This document shows positions 48,721-58,062 of a stretch of 64,000 nt of DNA, piece after piece. Under the pieces are notes generated by a model that did not search any database, was not told the DNA's origin, and worked only from the letters and a program-made list of their open reading frames with translations. This DNA comes from JBEIVB01 sp040374085 (GTDB lineage Bacteria; Bacteroidota; Bacteroidia; UBA4408): the NCBI GenBank assembly GCA_040374085.1, contig JBEIVB010000002.1, positions 1 through 64,000 of the forward strand, given 5' to 3'. The first letter of the stretch is position 1. Every line of letters starts with the position of its first letter. The position numbers were made by a program, and so were the translations under genes.

Positions 48721-50178
48721 ATGCTACCAGTTGCCAAAACGGACTACGAAAAAAAGCTCCACGATTGGATTGAGCTTGAAAAAGCTGCCGTTGAGTTGAT
48801 CCATGAAATCGGATCCTTGTGGTTCGACAAATCCATTGAATTGATTTTGTTTCGCAACCAATTGGTTGACCGCAGTGCCAGCGAAATCATGAGTCTGCAC
48901 CACTACGCTGCAAACGTGGTGAAGCAGCCCATCAGCGTTAAGGATACCTTGGCTCTTGCCCGCAGCATCAACCAACTCCAAGGGGTTGTTCCGGCTCGAA
49001 TTGACATTGGAAAACTGGCTGGTGAGTGGCTAACTGAAAAAAGTGCTTCAGCATCTGTAGATGCTTTCATCGCGCAAAAGTTGGGTGGTTTCATTGGTGT
49101 AAAACCCAGCAATCACCCTCAGGACGTGGTGTTGTATGGCTTTGGCCGTATTGGCCGAATTGCAGCAAGAGAATTGATTGTTCAAGCCGGCAAAGGCGAG
49201 CAACTGCGCTTGCGTGCCATCGTTACGCGCAGCAACTCCGATGAAGACATCATCAAGCGTGCCGAATTGCTTCGTGTAGATTCTGTGCATGGCCCGTTTC
49301 CCGGTCCTGTTATCGAGGATTTGGAAAACAAATGCATTTTTGTCAACGGTCATCAAATTCTCATGCTGGCTGCAAAGAATCCAGAGGACATTGATTACAC
49401 CCAATACGGCATCGAGAACGCTTTGTTGATTGACAACACTGGCGTTGCCCGAGACAGAGAAGGTTTAAGTCTTCATCTTCAAGCCAAGGGTATAGCTAAA
49501 GTGTTGTTAACCGCACCTGGTAAAGGAGACATTCCAAACGTGGTGTATGGTGTAAATCAGGATGCACCGGCACAGGATGAGCGCATCTTCTCGGCTGCTT
49601 CTTGCACCACCAATGCCATTGTGCCCGTGTTGAAAGTCATCAGCGAGAAGCTGGGCATAGAGCGCGGTCACATTGAAACCGTTCACTCCTACACCAACGA
49701 TCAAAACCTGCTCGACAACTACCACAGCAAATACCGCCGCGGTAGGGCAGCAGCCTTGAACCTTGTCATTACAGAAACCGGTGCCGATAAAGCCGTTGCC
49801 AAGGTTCTTCCGCACTTGGCGGGTAAGCTCACCGGGAACGCGGTGCGTGTGCCTACCCCCAATGTTTCCTTAGCCATTCTTTCGCTAACGGTAAACCATA
49901 CCACTTCCAAAGAAGAAGTAAACGAGCTCATGAAGCAAGCTGCTTTGCACGGCGATTTGGTTGAGCAAATTCAATTCTCTTTCAGCAACGAGTTGGTGTC
50001 TTCGGATCTGGTGGGCAACCCCTGCTCCTCTATCTTCGACAGCCCGGCCACCATAGTATCCAAAGACGGCAAAAACATTGTGTTGTACGTATGGTACGAC
50101 AACGAGTATGGCTACACCCGCCAGGTGATTCGGTTCAGCAAAACCATCTGCAAAGTGGGTCGCAAGACGTACTATTAA
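48721..50178 (+). CDS. gap: Glyceraldehyde-3-phosphate dehydrogenase, long Bacteroidota form
   Basis: A 485-residue GAPDH. The NAD domain begins at YGFGRIGRIAARELI near residue 139, the catalytic Cys295 is in SAASCTTNAIVPVLKVI, His and phosphate residues are in HIETVHSYTNDQNLLDNYHS, and the end has YVWYDNEYGYTRQVIRF. The first 138 residues form a mostly helical extension (YEKKLHDWIELEKAAVELIH) not found in the usual 335-residue enzyme. Such long forms are known in this phylum; what the extension does is not known. It catalyses oxidative phosphorylation of glyceraldehyde 3-phosphate in glycolysis or the reverse. Confidence 0.95.
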   Translation: MLPVAKTDYEKKLHDWIELEKAAVELIHEIGSLWFDKSIELILFRNQLVDRSASEIMSLHHYAANVVKQPISVKDTLALARSINQLQGVVPARIDIGKLAGEWLTEKSASASVDAFIAQKLGGFIGVKPSNHPQDVVLYGFGRIGRIAARELIVQAGKGEQLRLRAIVTRSNSDEDIIKRAELLRVDSVHGPFPGPVIEDLENKCIFVNGHQILMLAAKNPEDIDYTQYGIENALLIDNTGVARDREGLSLHLQAKGIAKVLLTAPGKGDIPNVVYGVNQDAPAQDERIFSAASCTTNAIVPVLKVISEKLGIERGHIETVHSYTNDQNLLDNYHSKYRRGRAAALNLVITETGADKAVAKVLPHLAGKLTGNAVRVPTPNVSLAILSLTVNHTTSKEEVNELMKQAALHGDLVEQIQFSFSNELVSSDLVGNPCSSIFDSPATIVSKDGKNIVLYVWYDNEYGYTRQVIRFSKTICKVGRKTYY

Positions 50179-50202
50179 AAAAGCGCATACCCACAGAAAA
50201 AG

Positions 50203-50227
50203 GCCACCCACTGCGGTGGCTTTTTTT
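50203..50227 (+). terminator. Rho-independent terminator after gap
   Basis: GCCACC (50203-50208) pairs with GGTGGC (50215-50220) with a six-base loop and is followed by seven T residues. An A-run before the stem extends the pairing. It lies 24 bases after the gap stop codon. Confidence 0.88.
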
Positions 50228-50305
50228 ATGTTGTGTTTGGGTTAATTCCCACACACAAGGGCTGCTTGGAAGGGAATCAAAACGCCAACGCGAACCCAAA
50301 ATTCA

Positions 50306-50313
50306 CATCTTTG
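50306..50313 (+). promoter_or_regulatory. Near-consensus -7 box for mfd
   Basis: CATCTTTG differs from TAnnTTTG only at the first base and ends seven bases before ATG 50321. It lies just after the gap terminator, where a new promoter is expected. Confidence 0.5.
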
Positions 50314-50320
50314 CATCCCC

Positions 50321-53300
50321 ATGGATTTCACCTCTGTTTTAGGTCAGTTTCAGCAGCACAGGCACTTTGATTTTCTGCGCGAGACCCTCATATCGGGTCG
50401 TGCGCAGCGCTTGGCCTTGAGGGGCTTGCAGGGTTCGGCTCCGGCTTTTTGGGTGGCGGCCTTGTTTCACGACCGCAATGCCAGCGGGCAGGCTCCCACC
50501 TTTTGCGTGGTGATGCCCGATCGTGAGGAGGCTGCCTACTTTCTCAACAGTTTAGAGAACCTCCTGGGCTTTCGAAAAGATCAGGAAGACCGTTCTGCGG
50601 CCAACAGTCCTTTGTTGTTTTTTCCGCGCTCTGCCCGTGTGCCCTACCACCTTGAAGGGACCGATAATGCAAACGTTTTAGCCCGCGCCGAAGTATTAAA
50701 CGTACTCGCTCAGCGCCCCGCCGGTAAAGTGGTGGTTACCTATCCCGAGGCTATGGCAGAGAAGGTGATTACCCAGCAGCAACTGCGCAAGCAAACCCTG
50801 CATTTGAAACGGGGCGAAAAAGTAAGTCTGGAATTCATCACCGATTTGTTGTATGAGTTTCAGTTCGAACGCGTTGATTTTGTTGCCGAGCCCGGGCAAT
50901 ATGCCGTTCGCGGGGGCATTGTTGACATCTTTTCCTTTGCCCACGAAGAGCCCTTCCGCATCGAGTTTATGGGCGAAGAGGTGGAGTCCATTCGCAGTTT
51001 CGAGGTGGCCTCTCAGCTCAGCCAGCACAAGTTTCACGAGGTGGCCATATTGCCAAACGTGCAGAGTCAGGCCATTGTACAGTCGTACGAGGCCATCACC
51101 GATTTCTTGCCTGCGCACACAGTTTACTTCTTTTCTTCAACCCGCGACACCCAAGAGCGGCTCTCGCGGAGCATGGAGGAGGTGCATAAACGCTACGCCC
51201 AGCTCGACTCTCCGATAAAACATCTCGAGCCGCATATACTTTTTTGGTCGGAGCAGGACTTTCAGGCGCTGCTCGAACAGAAGTTGGTGTTTGAGTTTGG
51301 CAATCAAGGGTACTTGCCTGTGCACGAAACCCTTGGCTTTGAAACTCGCCCCCAGCCCAGCTTCAACAAAAACTTCGAGCTGCTGCTGCAGAACCTCCGC
51401 GAAAACAAGAGCAACCGCATAAACACCATCTTGCTGGCCGATACCCAGCGCCAGTTTCAGCGTTTGGAAACCATTCTGCACGATCTCATCGGCGAGAAAG
51501 GGTTTCACGATTTGGTTTCGGCTTCTTATCTGCTGAGCGTGAGGGAAGGGTTTGTGGATGTGGATCTTGGACTTGCCTTCTATACCGATCACCAGATTTT
51601 CGATCGCTATTTGCGTTATAAGCTTCAGGGTAAAGTTCAAAAGAACCGCGAGGCGCTTACCTTAAAAGAGCTTCATGGACTTAATCCAGGTGATTTTGTT
51701 TCGCACATCGATCATGGCATTGGCCGGTTTGCCGGGCTGGAGAAATTGGATGTGAACGGCAAAATTCAGGAGGCCATTCGCCTTATTTATAAAGACAACG
51801 ATATATTGTATGTAAGCATACATTCCCTCCACAAAATCAGCAAATATTCGGGTTCGGAGAGCCATGTTCCGAAACTAAATAAGCTGGGCAGTACTGCTTG
51901 GAGCACGCTGAAGCAGAAGACCAAGAAAAGGGTTAAAGAGTTGGCATACGATCTCATTCGGCTCTATGCGCAGCGCAAGGCCAAGCGCGGCCATGCTTTT
52001 GCACCAGATGGGTACCTGCAAACCGAGTTGGAGGCATCGTTTCTGTATGAGGATACACCCGACCAAGAGAAAGCCACCCTTGCTGTGAAAAAGGATATGG
52101 AGGCCCATTATCCGATGGATCGCCTCATTTGCGGCGATGTGGGGTTTGGGAAAACCGAGGTGGCCATACGTGCCGCATTTAAAGCCGTTTGCGATGGAAA
52201 GCAGGCAGCCGTTCTGGTGCCCACCACCATTCTGGCCCTGCAACATCAGAAAACATTTTCAGAGCGATTAAAAGATTTTCCGTGCACCGTTGACTTCATC
52301 AACCGGTTTCGAACCGCCAAAGAAATTCGCGAGGTGTTGGAGCGGGTGGCGCAAGGGAAAGTGGACATTCTAATTGGCACGCATCGAATCTTAAGCAAGG
52401 ATGTGGTGTTTAAAGACCTTGGCTTGCTGGTGATCGATGAGGAGCAGAAATTTGGAGTAGGATCGAAGGATAAGCTAAAAGCAATAAAAGTAAATGTGGA
52501 TACCTTAACTCTCACCGCCACACCCATACCACGCACCTTGCAGTTTAGCATGATGGGGGCAAGAGATTTGAGCGTGATTGCCACACCTCCCCCCAACCGT
52601 TTTCCGGTTCAAACGGAGGTACATGGGTTCAACGAAGACATCATACGCGATGCCATAGCCAGTGAGCTGGATCGGGGCGGGCAGGCATTCTTCATTCACA
52701 ATCGGGTGCAAAACATACAGGAAGTTGCCGGCATGATAAGTCGTCTTGTACCCGATGCGCGCGTAGCCATTGGACATGGCCAGATGGATGGACCTGATCT
52801 TGAAAAGGTTATGGTGGGTTTTATAAGCGGTGCTTATGATGTGCTGGTAGCCACAACCATCATTGAGTCGGGCTTAGACATCAGCAACGCCAATACCATC
52901 ATCATCAACCAAGCCCAAAACTTTGGATTGTCGGATCTGCATCAGATGCGCGGTAGGGTAGGGCGAAGCAACAAGAAAGCCTTCTGCTATTTGTTGGCTC
53001 CACCGCTGAGCACACTCACACAGGAAGCCCGCAAGCGTTTGCGCACCTTAGAAGAGTTTGCCGAGCTGGGCAGCGGATTCAACATCGCCCTGCGCGACCT
53101 CGACATACGCGGGGCCGGCAATCTGCTGGGTGGAGAGCAAAGCGGTTTTATAACCGAGATTGGATTCGAGATGTACATGAAGGTGTTGGAGGAAGCCATT
53201 TCTGAACTCAAAGAAGAGGACGATGATTTTCGTCACAACGCAGAAGACGCGCTCTCTGTGGACACTAAATTCCGGTCATTGCCCAAGCATCAGTTTGTGC

Positions 53301-53785
53301 AGGACTGCCAAGTTGATACCGACCTCGAAATTTTGATTCCCGATGCTTACGTGGGGCAAACCGCAGAACGACTTAGTCTGTATCAGCGTTTGGATGACCT
53401 TACCAGCGAACAGCAATTGGAGCAGTTTGCTGCCGATCTCATCGATCGTTTTGGTCCTTTGCCGCCAACCGTAGAGGAACTCTTGGCCACCGTCCGTTTG
53501 AGGAGGGAAGCTCAGCGCATCGGCTGGGAAAAAGTGGTGTTGAAAGGAGGCAAAATGCTTTCGTATTATGTATCGCGCGCCGATTCACCTTACTTCGAAT
53601 CGCCGGTTTTTCAGGCGGTCTTGGCGTGTGTAAAGCAACAACCTCATTTGGGCAGGATGAAGGAGACCAATGGTAAGCTGGTGCACGTCTTTGAGCGGGT
53701 GAACGATACACGGAGTGCCCTTCACATTGCCGAGGTGTTTACCTCTTTCCTATCTGCGCAATTGCCGGAAGAAGGAACTGCTTAA
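50321..53785 (+). CDS. mfd: Transcription-repair coupling factor Mfd
   Basis: A 1154-residue SF2 translocase that removes stalled RNA polymerase and recruits UvrA. The N-terminal UvrB-like domain (about 1-350) includes FFPRSARVPYHLEGTDNANV. The RNA-polymerase-interacting CarD/RID domain is at about 465-525 (LNPGDFVSHIDHGIGRFAGL). Helicase motifs are GDVGFGKTEVA (605-615, Lys611), DEEQKFGVG near 706, LTATPIPRTLQFSMMGARDL, TTIIESGLDISNANTIIINQ and QMRGRVGRSNKKAFCYLL. The TRCF domain fills the end (DTDLEILIPDAYVGQTAERL). Length and domain order are complete. Confidence 0.97.
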   Translation: MDFTSVLGQFQQHRHFDFLRETLISGRAQRLALRGLQGSAPAFWVAALFHDRNASGQAPTFCVVMPDREEAAYFLNSLENLLGFRKDQEDRSAANSPLLFFPRSARVPYHLEGTDNANVLARAEVLNVLAQRPAGKVVVTYPEAMAEKVITQQQLRKQTLHLKRGEKVSLEFITDLLYEFQFERVDFVAEPGQYAVRGGIVDIFSFAHEEPFRIEFMGEEVESIRSFEVASQLSQHKFHEVAILPNVQSQAIVQSYEAITDFLPAHTVYFFSSTRDTQERLSRSMEEVHKRYAQLDSPIKHLEPHILFWSEQDFQALLEQKLVFEFGNQGYLPVHETLGFETRPQPSFNKNFELLLQNLRENKSNRINTILLADTQRQFQRLETILHDLIGEKGFHDLVSASYLLSVREGFVDVDLGLAFYTDHQIFDRYLRYKLQGKVQKNREALTLKELHGLNPGDFVSHIDHGIGRFAGLEKLDVNGKIQEAIRLIYKDNDILYVSIHSLHKISKYSGSESHVPKLNKLGSTAWSTLKQKTKKRVKELAYDLIRLYAQRKAKRGHAFAPDGYLQTELEASFLYEDTPDQEKATLAVKKDMEAHYPMDRLICGDVGFGKTEVAIRAAFKAVCDGKQAAVLVPTTILALQHQKTFSERLKDFPCTVDFINRFRTAKEIREVLERVAQGKVDILIGTHRILSKDVVFKDLGLLVIDEEQKFGVGSKDKLKAIKVNVDTLTLTATPIPRTLQFSMMGARDLSVIATPPPNRFPVQTEVHGFNEDIIRDAIASELDRGGQAFFIHNRVQNIQEVAGMISRLVPDARVAIGHGQMDGPDLEKVMVGFISGAYDVLVATTIIESGLDISNANTIIINQAQNFGLSDLHQMRGRVGRSNKKAFCYLLAPPLSTLTQEARKRLRTLEEFAELGSGFNIALRDLDIRGAGNLLGGEQSGFITEIGFEMYMKVLEEAISELKEEDDDFRHNAEDALSVDTKFRSLPKHQFVQDCQVDTDLEILIPDAYVGQTAERLSLYQRLDDLTSEQQLEQFAADLIDRFGPLPPTVEELLATVRLRREAQRIGWEKVVLKGGKMLSYYVSRADSPYFESPVFQAVLACVKQQPHLGRMKETNGKLVHVFERVNDTRSALHIAEVFTSFLSAQLPEEGTA

Positions 53786-53812
53786 TTGGGCAGATAAATT
53801 TCATTGAATTCC

Positions 53813-53820
53813 TACCTTCG
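53813..53820 (+). promoter_or_regulatory. Near-consensus -7 box upstream of the membrane-protein/maf pair
   Basis: TACCTTCG differs from TAnnTTTG at one base and ends eight bases before ATG 53829. A weak candidate. Confidence 0.35.
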
Positions 53821-53828
53821 ATGCGACG

Positions 53829-54281
53829 ATGACCTCAAGCAATGGTAACTTCATCGCTTTTCAAACCATGATTCTCATGTTTAAACACCGCATTCTACCC
53901 TTATTGGCCGGGATTACCGCGGCACTTTTGACGCTTGCCTTGTTGGAGGAATGGATGGCCCATTTCGGCCCTCAGGATTGGCGCGTGGATTCCAGAGATC
54001 CTCAAGAAGCTCGGAAACAGTTTCTTGCCTTACCTGATGCGGTCCGGTATTTACAGCTTTTGTTTTATGCTTTTTCTGCTTTTATGGGTGGGTTGGTGGC
54101 CACGCGTGTATCGCCTGTGTCAGCCATTAAGCCGGCTTTTATCATTGGCTTGGCGTTGACCATTGCCGGCATCACAAACCCCGATCCCATCTGGTTTAAG
54201 GTGGTTTCTTCTTTTATCTATCTGCCTTTTTCGCTCTTGGGTTTTTATACCATTAAACGCACACGTCCTTCTGCATCATGA
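53829..54281 (+). CDS. Small integral membrane protein of unknown function
   Basis: A 150-residue protein with about four membrane helices (LPLLAGITAALLTLALLEEW; VRYLQLLFYAFSAFMGGLVA; IKPAFIIGLALTIAGI; VSSFIYLPFSLLGFYTI). No conserved motif is recognised. ATG 53829 is near a weak -7 box, but ATG 53877 (MFKHRILPLLAG) would give a more usual start, so the first 16 residues are uncertain. The maf gene starts four bases before its stop, so the two are translated together; shared function is not implied by any known family. Confidence 0.75.
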   Translation: MTSSNGNFIAFQTMILMFKHRILPLLAGITAALLTLALLEEWMAHFGPQDWRVDSRDPQEARKQFLALPDAVRYLQLLFYAFSAFMGGLVATRVSPVSAIKPAFIIGLALTIAGITNPDPIWFKVVSSFIYLPFSLLGFYTIKRTRPSAS

Positions 54282-54853
54282 ACTACCGATTGTTGTTGGC
54301 CTCAAAATCGCCGCGCCGCCAAGAGCTGATGCGCATTTTGGGCTATCCTTTTGAACTCAGATTAAAAGAGGTGGAAGAAGACTTCCCGGCCCACCTTAAG
54401 GGGCATGAGATTCCCCTGTTTTTGGCCGAGCACAAGGCAAGTGCTTTTCTGCCGGATTTGGCACCGGATGAGGTGGTGCTCACAGCCGATACCGTAGTGT
54501 GGATCGACGATGCCGTGCTCAACAAGCCCACAGATGCCGAAGATGCAGCCCGCATGCTGCGCAGCCTAAGCGGAAAAACGCATCAGGTGTTTACCGGGGT
54601 TGGCCTCACCAGCCACGAAAAATCCATGCGGTTTTACGACCAAACCGATGTTACCTTCCGCTCTCTCTCCGAAGAGGAAATTCAGCATTACATAAAGGTT
54701 GCACAACCCTTTGATAAAGCCGGAGCCTACGGGGCTCAAGATTGGATTGGGCTGGTGGGCATTGAACGGCTGGTAGGATCCTACTTCAACGTTATGGGCC
54801 TTCCTGTACACCTGGTTTACACGCATCTCAAATCCTTCGGTTTCGGCGTGTAG
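54278..54853 (+). CDS. maf: Maf-like nucleoside triphosphate pyrophosphatase
   Basis: A 191-residue house-cleaning pyrophosphatase. The signature is complete: YRLLLASKSPRRQELMRILG at the start, LTADTVVWIDDAVLNKPTDA, MLRSLSGKTHQVFTGVGL, YIKVAQPFDKAGAYGAQDWI and GSYFNVMGLPV at the end. The family hydrolyses dTTP, UTP or modified nucleotides to monophosphates. Another nucleotide pyrophosphohydrolase of a different fold (MazG-like) is encoded 27 bases downstream, which suggests a nucleotide-pool cleaning unit. Confidence 0.95.
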   Translation: MNYRLLLASKSPRRQELMRILGYPFELRLKEVEEDFPAHLKGHEIPLFLAEHKASAFLPDLAPDEVVLTADTVVWIDDAVLNKPTDAEDAARMLRSLSGKTHQVFTGVGLTSHEKSMRFYDQTDVTFRSLSEEEIQHYIKVAQPFDKAGAYGAQDWIGLVGIERLVGSYFNVMGLPVHLVYTHLKSFGFGV

Positions 54854-54880
54854 TTTTTCCATAAACATTGATTTTTTGTT

Positions 54881-55270
54881 ATGACCAACAACATTGAGCA
54901 AGTAGCGGAGTTTCACACCCGCTTTCGCATTGCCAACAACGAGGCGCCCACCTTGCTTTCCGAGGAAGAAGCCCTGCTGAGGTTCAACCTGCTGAAAGAA
55001 GAAAACGAGGAATACCTCGAAGCTTGCCGAAGCGGAAATATGGTGGAGATTGCCGATGCCCTGGGCGACATACTCTACATAGCCTTCGGAACCATCCTGC
55101 GCCACGGGCTTCAGGAGCACATACAGGCTGTATTCGATGAGATTCAACGCAGCAACCTCAGTAAGTTGGGATCGGATGGTCAACCCATTTACCGCGAAGA
55201 CGGAAAGGTTTTAAAAGGTCCGGATTATACTCCACCCGACATTGCCAGAATTTTAGGAGTTAGCCGTTGA
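54881..55270 (+). CDS. MazG-like nucleotide pyrophosphohydrolase
   Basis: A 129-residue all-alpha NTP pyrophosphohydrolase. The metal-binding motif EExxE...ExxD is present as LLKEENEEYLEACRSGNMVE followed by IADALGDILYIAFGTI. Helices before and after, and KVLKGPDYTPPDIARIL at the end, match the short MazG/phosphoribosyl-ATP pyrophosphohydrolase-like group seen in phages and Bacteroidota. Its final 11 bases overlap the end of the convergent gene at 55260. Confidence 0.88.
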   Translation: MTNNIEQVAEFHTRFRIANNEAPTLLSEEEALLRFNLLKEENEEYLEACRSGNMVEIADALGDILYIAFGTILRHGLQEHIQAVFDEIQRSNLSKLGSDGQPIYREDGKVLKGPDYTPPDIARILGVSR

Positions 55271-55856
55271 CCTTACCCTGATAGGAGCTGGAGAAGAAGA
55301 AGTCTAGGCGCAGTCCGGCGCAGGGGAAGGTGGGGTTGTAGGCCGCAAAAATGGAAAAACCCACGCCTAGGTCGTAGGCAATTTTTCGAATGGCCTGCCC
55401 TTCTGCATACAATCCAACCGACCGGTAGGGCGTGTTTTTAGACAGCCCCCACGCGTACGAAATGCCGCCTATGTAGGCAATGTTCAGGGCTTTGGTTTCG
55501 CGGCGGATGGAGTAGGCCAAGTGCAGATCGTTGAGGAAGTTCTCCGTGTAGTTTCCCCACAAAACAGGGGGAGGCTCGCTGCGCATGTATCCTATTTGGA
55601 AGTACTGTTTTCGGATGCCAAAATTATAATTAATGGAAAATGGGATGCTGCGCTTGGTGGGGGCAGAAAAGGTTTGAGCAATGCCGGCTCCAAAACTTAC
55701 GTAGTTGTTGTAGAGGCGAAAGCGGTCACCCTGAATGTTGCGTTCCAGGTCGCGTTCGCCTTTCTTAGTGGCTTCCGTATTGAGCTGTGCATGGCTTTGC
55801 ACATGCAAGGCAAGCATCAATCCTGTGCATACCAGCAATTTTCCTGTTGTGCTCAT
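55260..55856 (-). CDS. Small outer-membrane barrel-like protein
   Basis: A 198-residue protein with signal peptide KLLVCTGLMLALHVQSHAQ. After a short charged stretch (KKGERDLERNIQGDRF) come barrel-like strands (YNNYVSFGAGIAQTFSAPTK, IPFSINYNFGIRKQYFQIGY, LNIAYIGGISYAWGLSK, IAYDLGVGFSIFAAY, GLRLDFFFSSSYQG). No family is recognised. It begins inside the stop codon of the upstream ABC permease gene (ATGA), so it belongs to that operon. Confidence 0.75.
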   Translation of the reverse strand: MSTTGKLLVCTGLMLALHVQSHAQLNTEATKKGERDLERNIQGDRFRLYNNYVSFGAGIAQTFSAPTKRSIPFSINYNFGIRKQYFQIGYMRSEPPPVLWGNYTENFLNDLHLAYSIRRETKALNIAYIGGISYAWGLSKNTPYRSVGLYAEGQAIRKIAYDLGVGFSIFAAYNPTFPCAGLRLDFFFSSSYQGKVNG

Positions 55857-56932
55857 GAATGGGTGCGAATGCGCGGATCGATCCAGGCATAGGCGAGGTC
55901 AACCAGCATGTTGATGAGGACAAACAAAACCGAAACGGTGAGTACGGCTCCCATGACCATGGGCAGGTCCACCTGGTCGAGGGCATCTACCAGTTGCCTT
56001 CCCATGCCTTTCCAACCGAAGATGTATTCCACAAAAACGGCCCCGGCCAAAAGGCTCGCGAACCATCCGGAAATGGCAGTAAGCACCGGACTGATGGAGT
56101 TTCGAAGGGCATGGCGCCAGATCACTTGTGTTGCAGTTAAGCCCTTTGCCCGTGCGGTGCGGATGAAGTCTTGAGACATGGTATTTAACAGGGCATTGCG
56201 CATGAGTTGGGTAATAACAGCCAAGGGCCTTATTCCGAGTGTGAAGGCGGGCAAGATTAAGTTGGCCAGTGCCAGGCTGCGGCCTTCACCCATATCGTCC
56301 CACACCCATAAGCTTCCGGTTATAGGCAACCCGGTGTAGGGGGCCAATACAAAGGCAAAGATCCAAGCCACGAGTACGGCCACAAAAAACGAGGGTCCTG
56401 CCATACCCAGAGCAGATAGGGTAAGCAGGACTTTGTCGGGCCAGCGACCGTGGTAAAGTGCAGCCAATATGCCCATGCCCACACCCACCACGGTTGCCAA
56501 AACCATGGCTGCCAAAGCCAGAACGGCTGTTGCAGGCAAGGTTTCGGCCAGAATTTCGGAAACGTTTTTGCCGGTTTGATAAGATCTTCCCAGGTAAGGT
56601 GCCTTCAAACACAAGAACCAAGTATTGCTAAATGTTATGCAAAAGCCTCCATTCCGCTCTCTTGATTCATCATAATACAGCACCGCTTCCGGTGCATGGG
56701 AATAGATGGAGATGGGAGAGAGGTCGTTTAAATAACGTAGGTATTGTTGCCCCACCGGAAGGTCCAGACCCAGCTCGTGGCGCAGGAGGCGAATGCTGGC
56801 TTCATCGCTGCGCTGGCCCAACATCATGCGAGCCGGATCGCCGGGAACCATGTGGAAAAGTGCAAACAAAGTGCTGGCTACTCCCCACAAGACGAGAAAG
56901 GCATAGCCTATTTTGCGCAGGGCATGCTTCAT
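55853..56932 (-). CDS. ABC transporter permease, OppB/DppB-like
   Basis: A 359-residue inner-membrane permease. The first helix and periplasmic start fit OppB (MKHALRKIGYAFLVLWGVAS, FHMVPGDPARMMLGQR, LGLDLPVGQQYLRYL). Several helices follow, and the cytoplasmic EAA-like loop is MSQDFIRTARAKGLTATQVI, WRHALRNSISPVLTAISGWF. It would move peptides or nickel with a DppC-type partner, an ATPase and a binding protein, none of which is nearby. An open frame extends to 56998, but ATG 56932 overlaps the stop of the BT_3928 gene by four bases and matches the family start. Confidence 0.9.
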   Translation of the reverse strand: MKHALRKIGYAFLVLWGVASTLFALFHMVPGDPARMMLGQRSDEASIRLLRHELGLDLPVGQQYLRYLNDLSPISIYSHAPEAVLYYDESRERNGGFCITFSNTWFLCLKAPYLGRSYQTGKNVSEILAETLPATAVLALAAMVLATVVGVGMGILAALYHGRWPDKVLLTLSALGMAGPSFFVAVLVAWIFAFVLAPYTGLPITGSLWVWDDMGEGRSLALANLILPAFTLGIRPLAVITQLMRNALLNTMSQDFIRTARAKGLTATQVIWRHALRNSISPVLTAISGWFASLLAGAVFVEYIFGWKGMGRQLVDALDQVDLPMVMGAVLTVSVLFVLINMLVDLAYAWIDPRIRTHS

Positions 56933-58062
56933 GGGCGCGCAGACAGCTTGCCTTGTTCCCGAAGCTCGGCCCAGGTGGGCAGGTCGCGCCAAGCCCACAT
57001 GGCTTTCACCACGCCTTTTTCTAATAACATCAGGCCCGGATTGGAGCGTATCATGGTTTTAAGGGCTGTTTCATCGCAGAAGTGGTAGGGATACATGGCC
57101 TGCACCTCGTGGCGGAAACGGTCCGCTTGCTGCGGAGGAGTAGCGGTTAGACCCATAAACAGTACCTTGTTTTTTTCGGCTTCCAGAGCCAAATCCGAGA
57201 GCTGCTTCTGAGGGTCTTTGGAGGCTTGGGTGAGGTCGTAGGCCACCACCAGCAGGGCGTAAGGTGCCTCCAGTACTTGATTGGTGAGGTTTTCTCCTTC
57301 GGCAGAGGTGATGCTGAAGTCGTGAATCTTGGGCTTGTCGCCTTCCTGTATGAGTTTGTTCTCGGTCTTCACCCATTTCCAGGTACTGTCTTGCCATGGA
57401 TAGGTTTTGGTTGTGAAAGGTTTGGTGACCCCATCTTTTTCATAATACAAAATGGTTTCAAACACATCTTGCTTGGCGCCCGGAGGCAGTTGGGTATCGG
57501 TCACTAGGTTGGTGCCCACTTTGTATGGACGGAAATCCACAAACGGCAAATGGCGAATGGCGTAGATGTTTACCCAAAAGCTGAAGGCCAACCCCAGGAG
57601 CATGGTATAGTCTCCACGCCTACCGGCCAAAAGAGGCTCGATGCGGTTGCGGTTCCAGAAGATGGGAATGATCAGGAGTGTTAACCACACGTCTTTTTGA
57701 AAGCTCTGCCAAGGCTTTAGGTGAAGGGCGTCGCCAAAGCAACCGCAATCGGTTACCTTGTTGAAGTAGGCCGAATAGAAGGTTAAGAAGGTGAAGAACA
57801 CGATCATGAGCAACAGCAACCACGATATGAGGCGCATGCGAATGCCCAATAAGGTGCCCAACCCGCACACGATTTCAACAACGGTTAGCACCACAGAAAG
57901 GGAAAGGGAGGCAGGTTTTAGAAATTCCATTCCAAACACGGTAAAATACTCCGATAGTTTATAGGAGAATCCGAGTGGGTCGTTTGCCTTTATCAGACCC
58001 GATACAATGAAAAGTGCGCCGACCAAAATGCGGCATACCCAAGTTAATGCGCGTGCTTTCAT
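56929..58062 (-). CDS. BT_3928-family DoxX-like membrane protein
   Basis: A 377-residue protein. Residues 1-150 hold four DoxX-type membrane helices (WVCRILVGALFIVSGLIKAN, LSLSVVLTVVEIVCGLGTLL, ISWLLLLMIVFFTFLTFYSA) with the motif KVTDCGCFGDALHLKPWQSF, whose two cysteines are conserved. The C-terminal part from about residue 180 is extracytoplasmic with a thioredoxin-like look (APYALLVVAYDLTQ; SNPGLMLLEKGVVKAMW). I recognise the BT_3928 family. A redox function is plausible but unproven. ATGA overlaps join it to DUF1599 upstream and to the ABC permease downstream. Confidence 0.9.
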   Translation of the reverse strand: MKARALTWVCRILVGALFIVSGLIKANDPLGFSYKLSEYFTVFGMEFLKPASLSLSVVLTVVEIVCGLGTLLGIRMRLISWLLLLMIVFFTFLTFYSAYFNKVTDCGCFGDALHLKPWQSFQKDVWLTLLIIPIFWNRNRIEPLLAGRRGDYTMLLGLAFSFWVNIYAIRHLPFVDFRPYKVGTNLVTDTQLPPGAKQDVFETILYYEKDGVTKPFTTKTYPWQDSTWKWVKTENKLIQEGDKPKIHDFSITSAEGENLTNQVLEAPYALLVVAYDLTQASKDPQKQLSDLALEAEKNKVLFMGLTATPPQQADRFRHEVQAMYPYHFCDETALKTMIRSNPGLMLLEKGVVKAMWAWRDLPTWAELREQGKLSARP

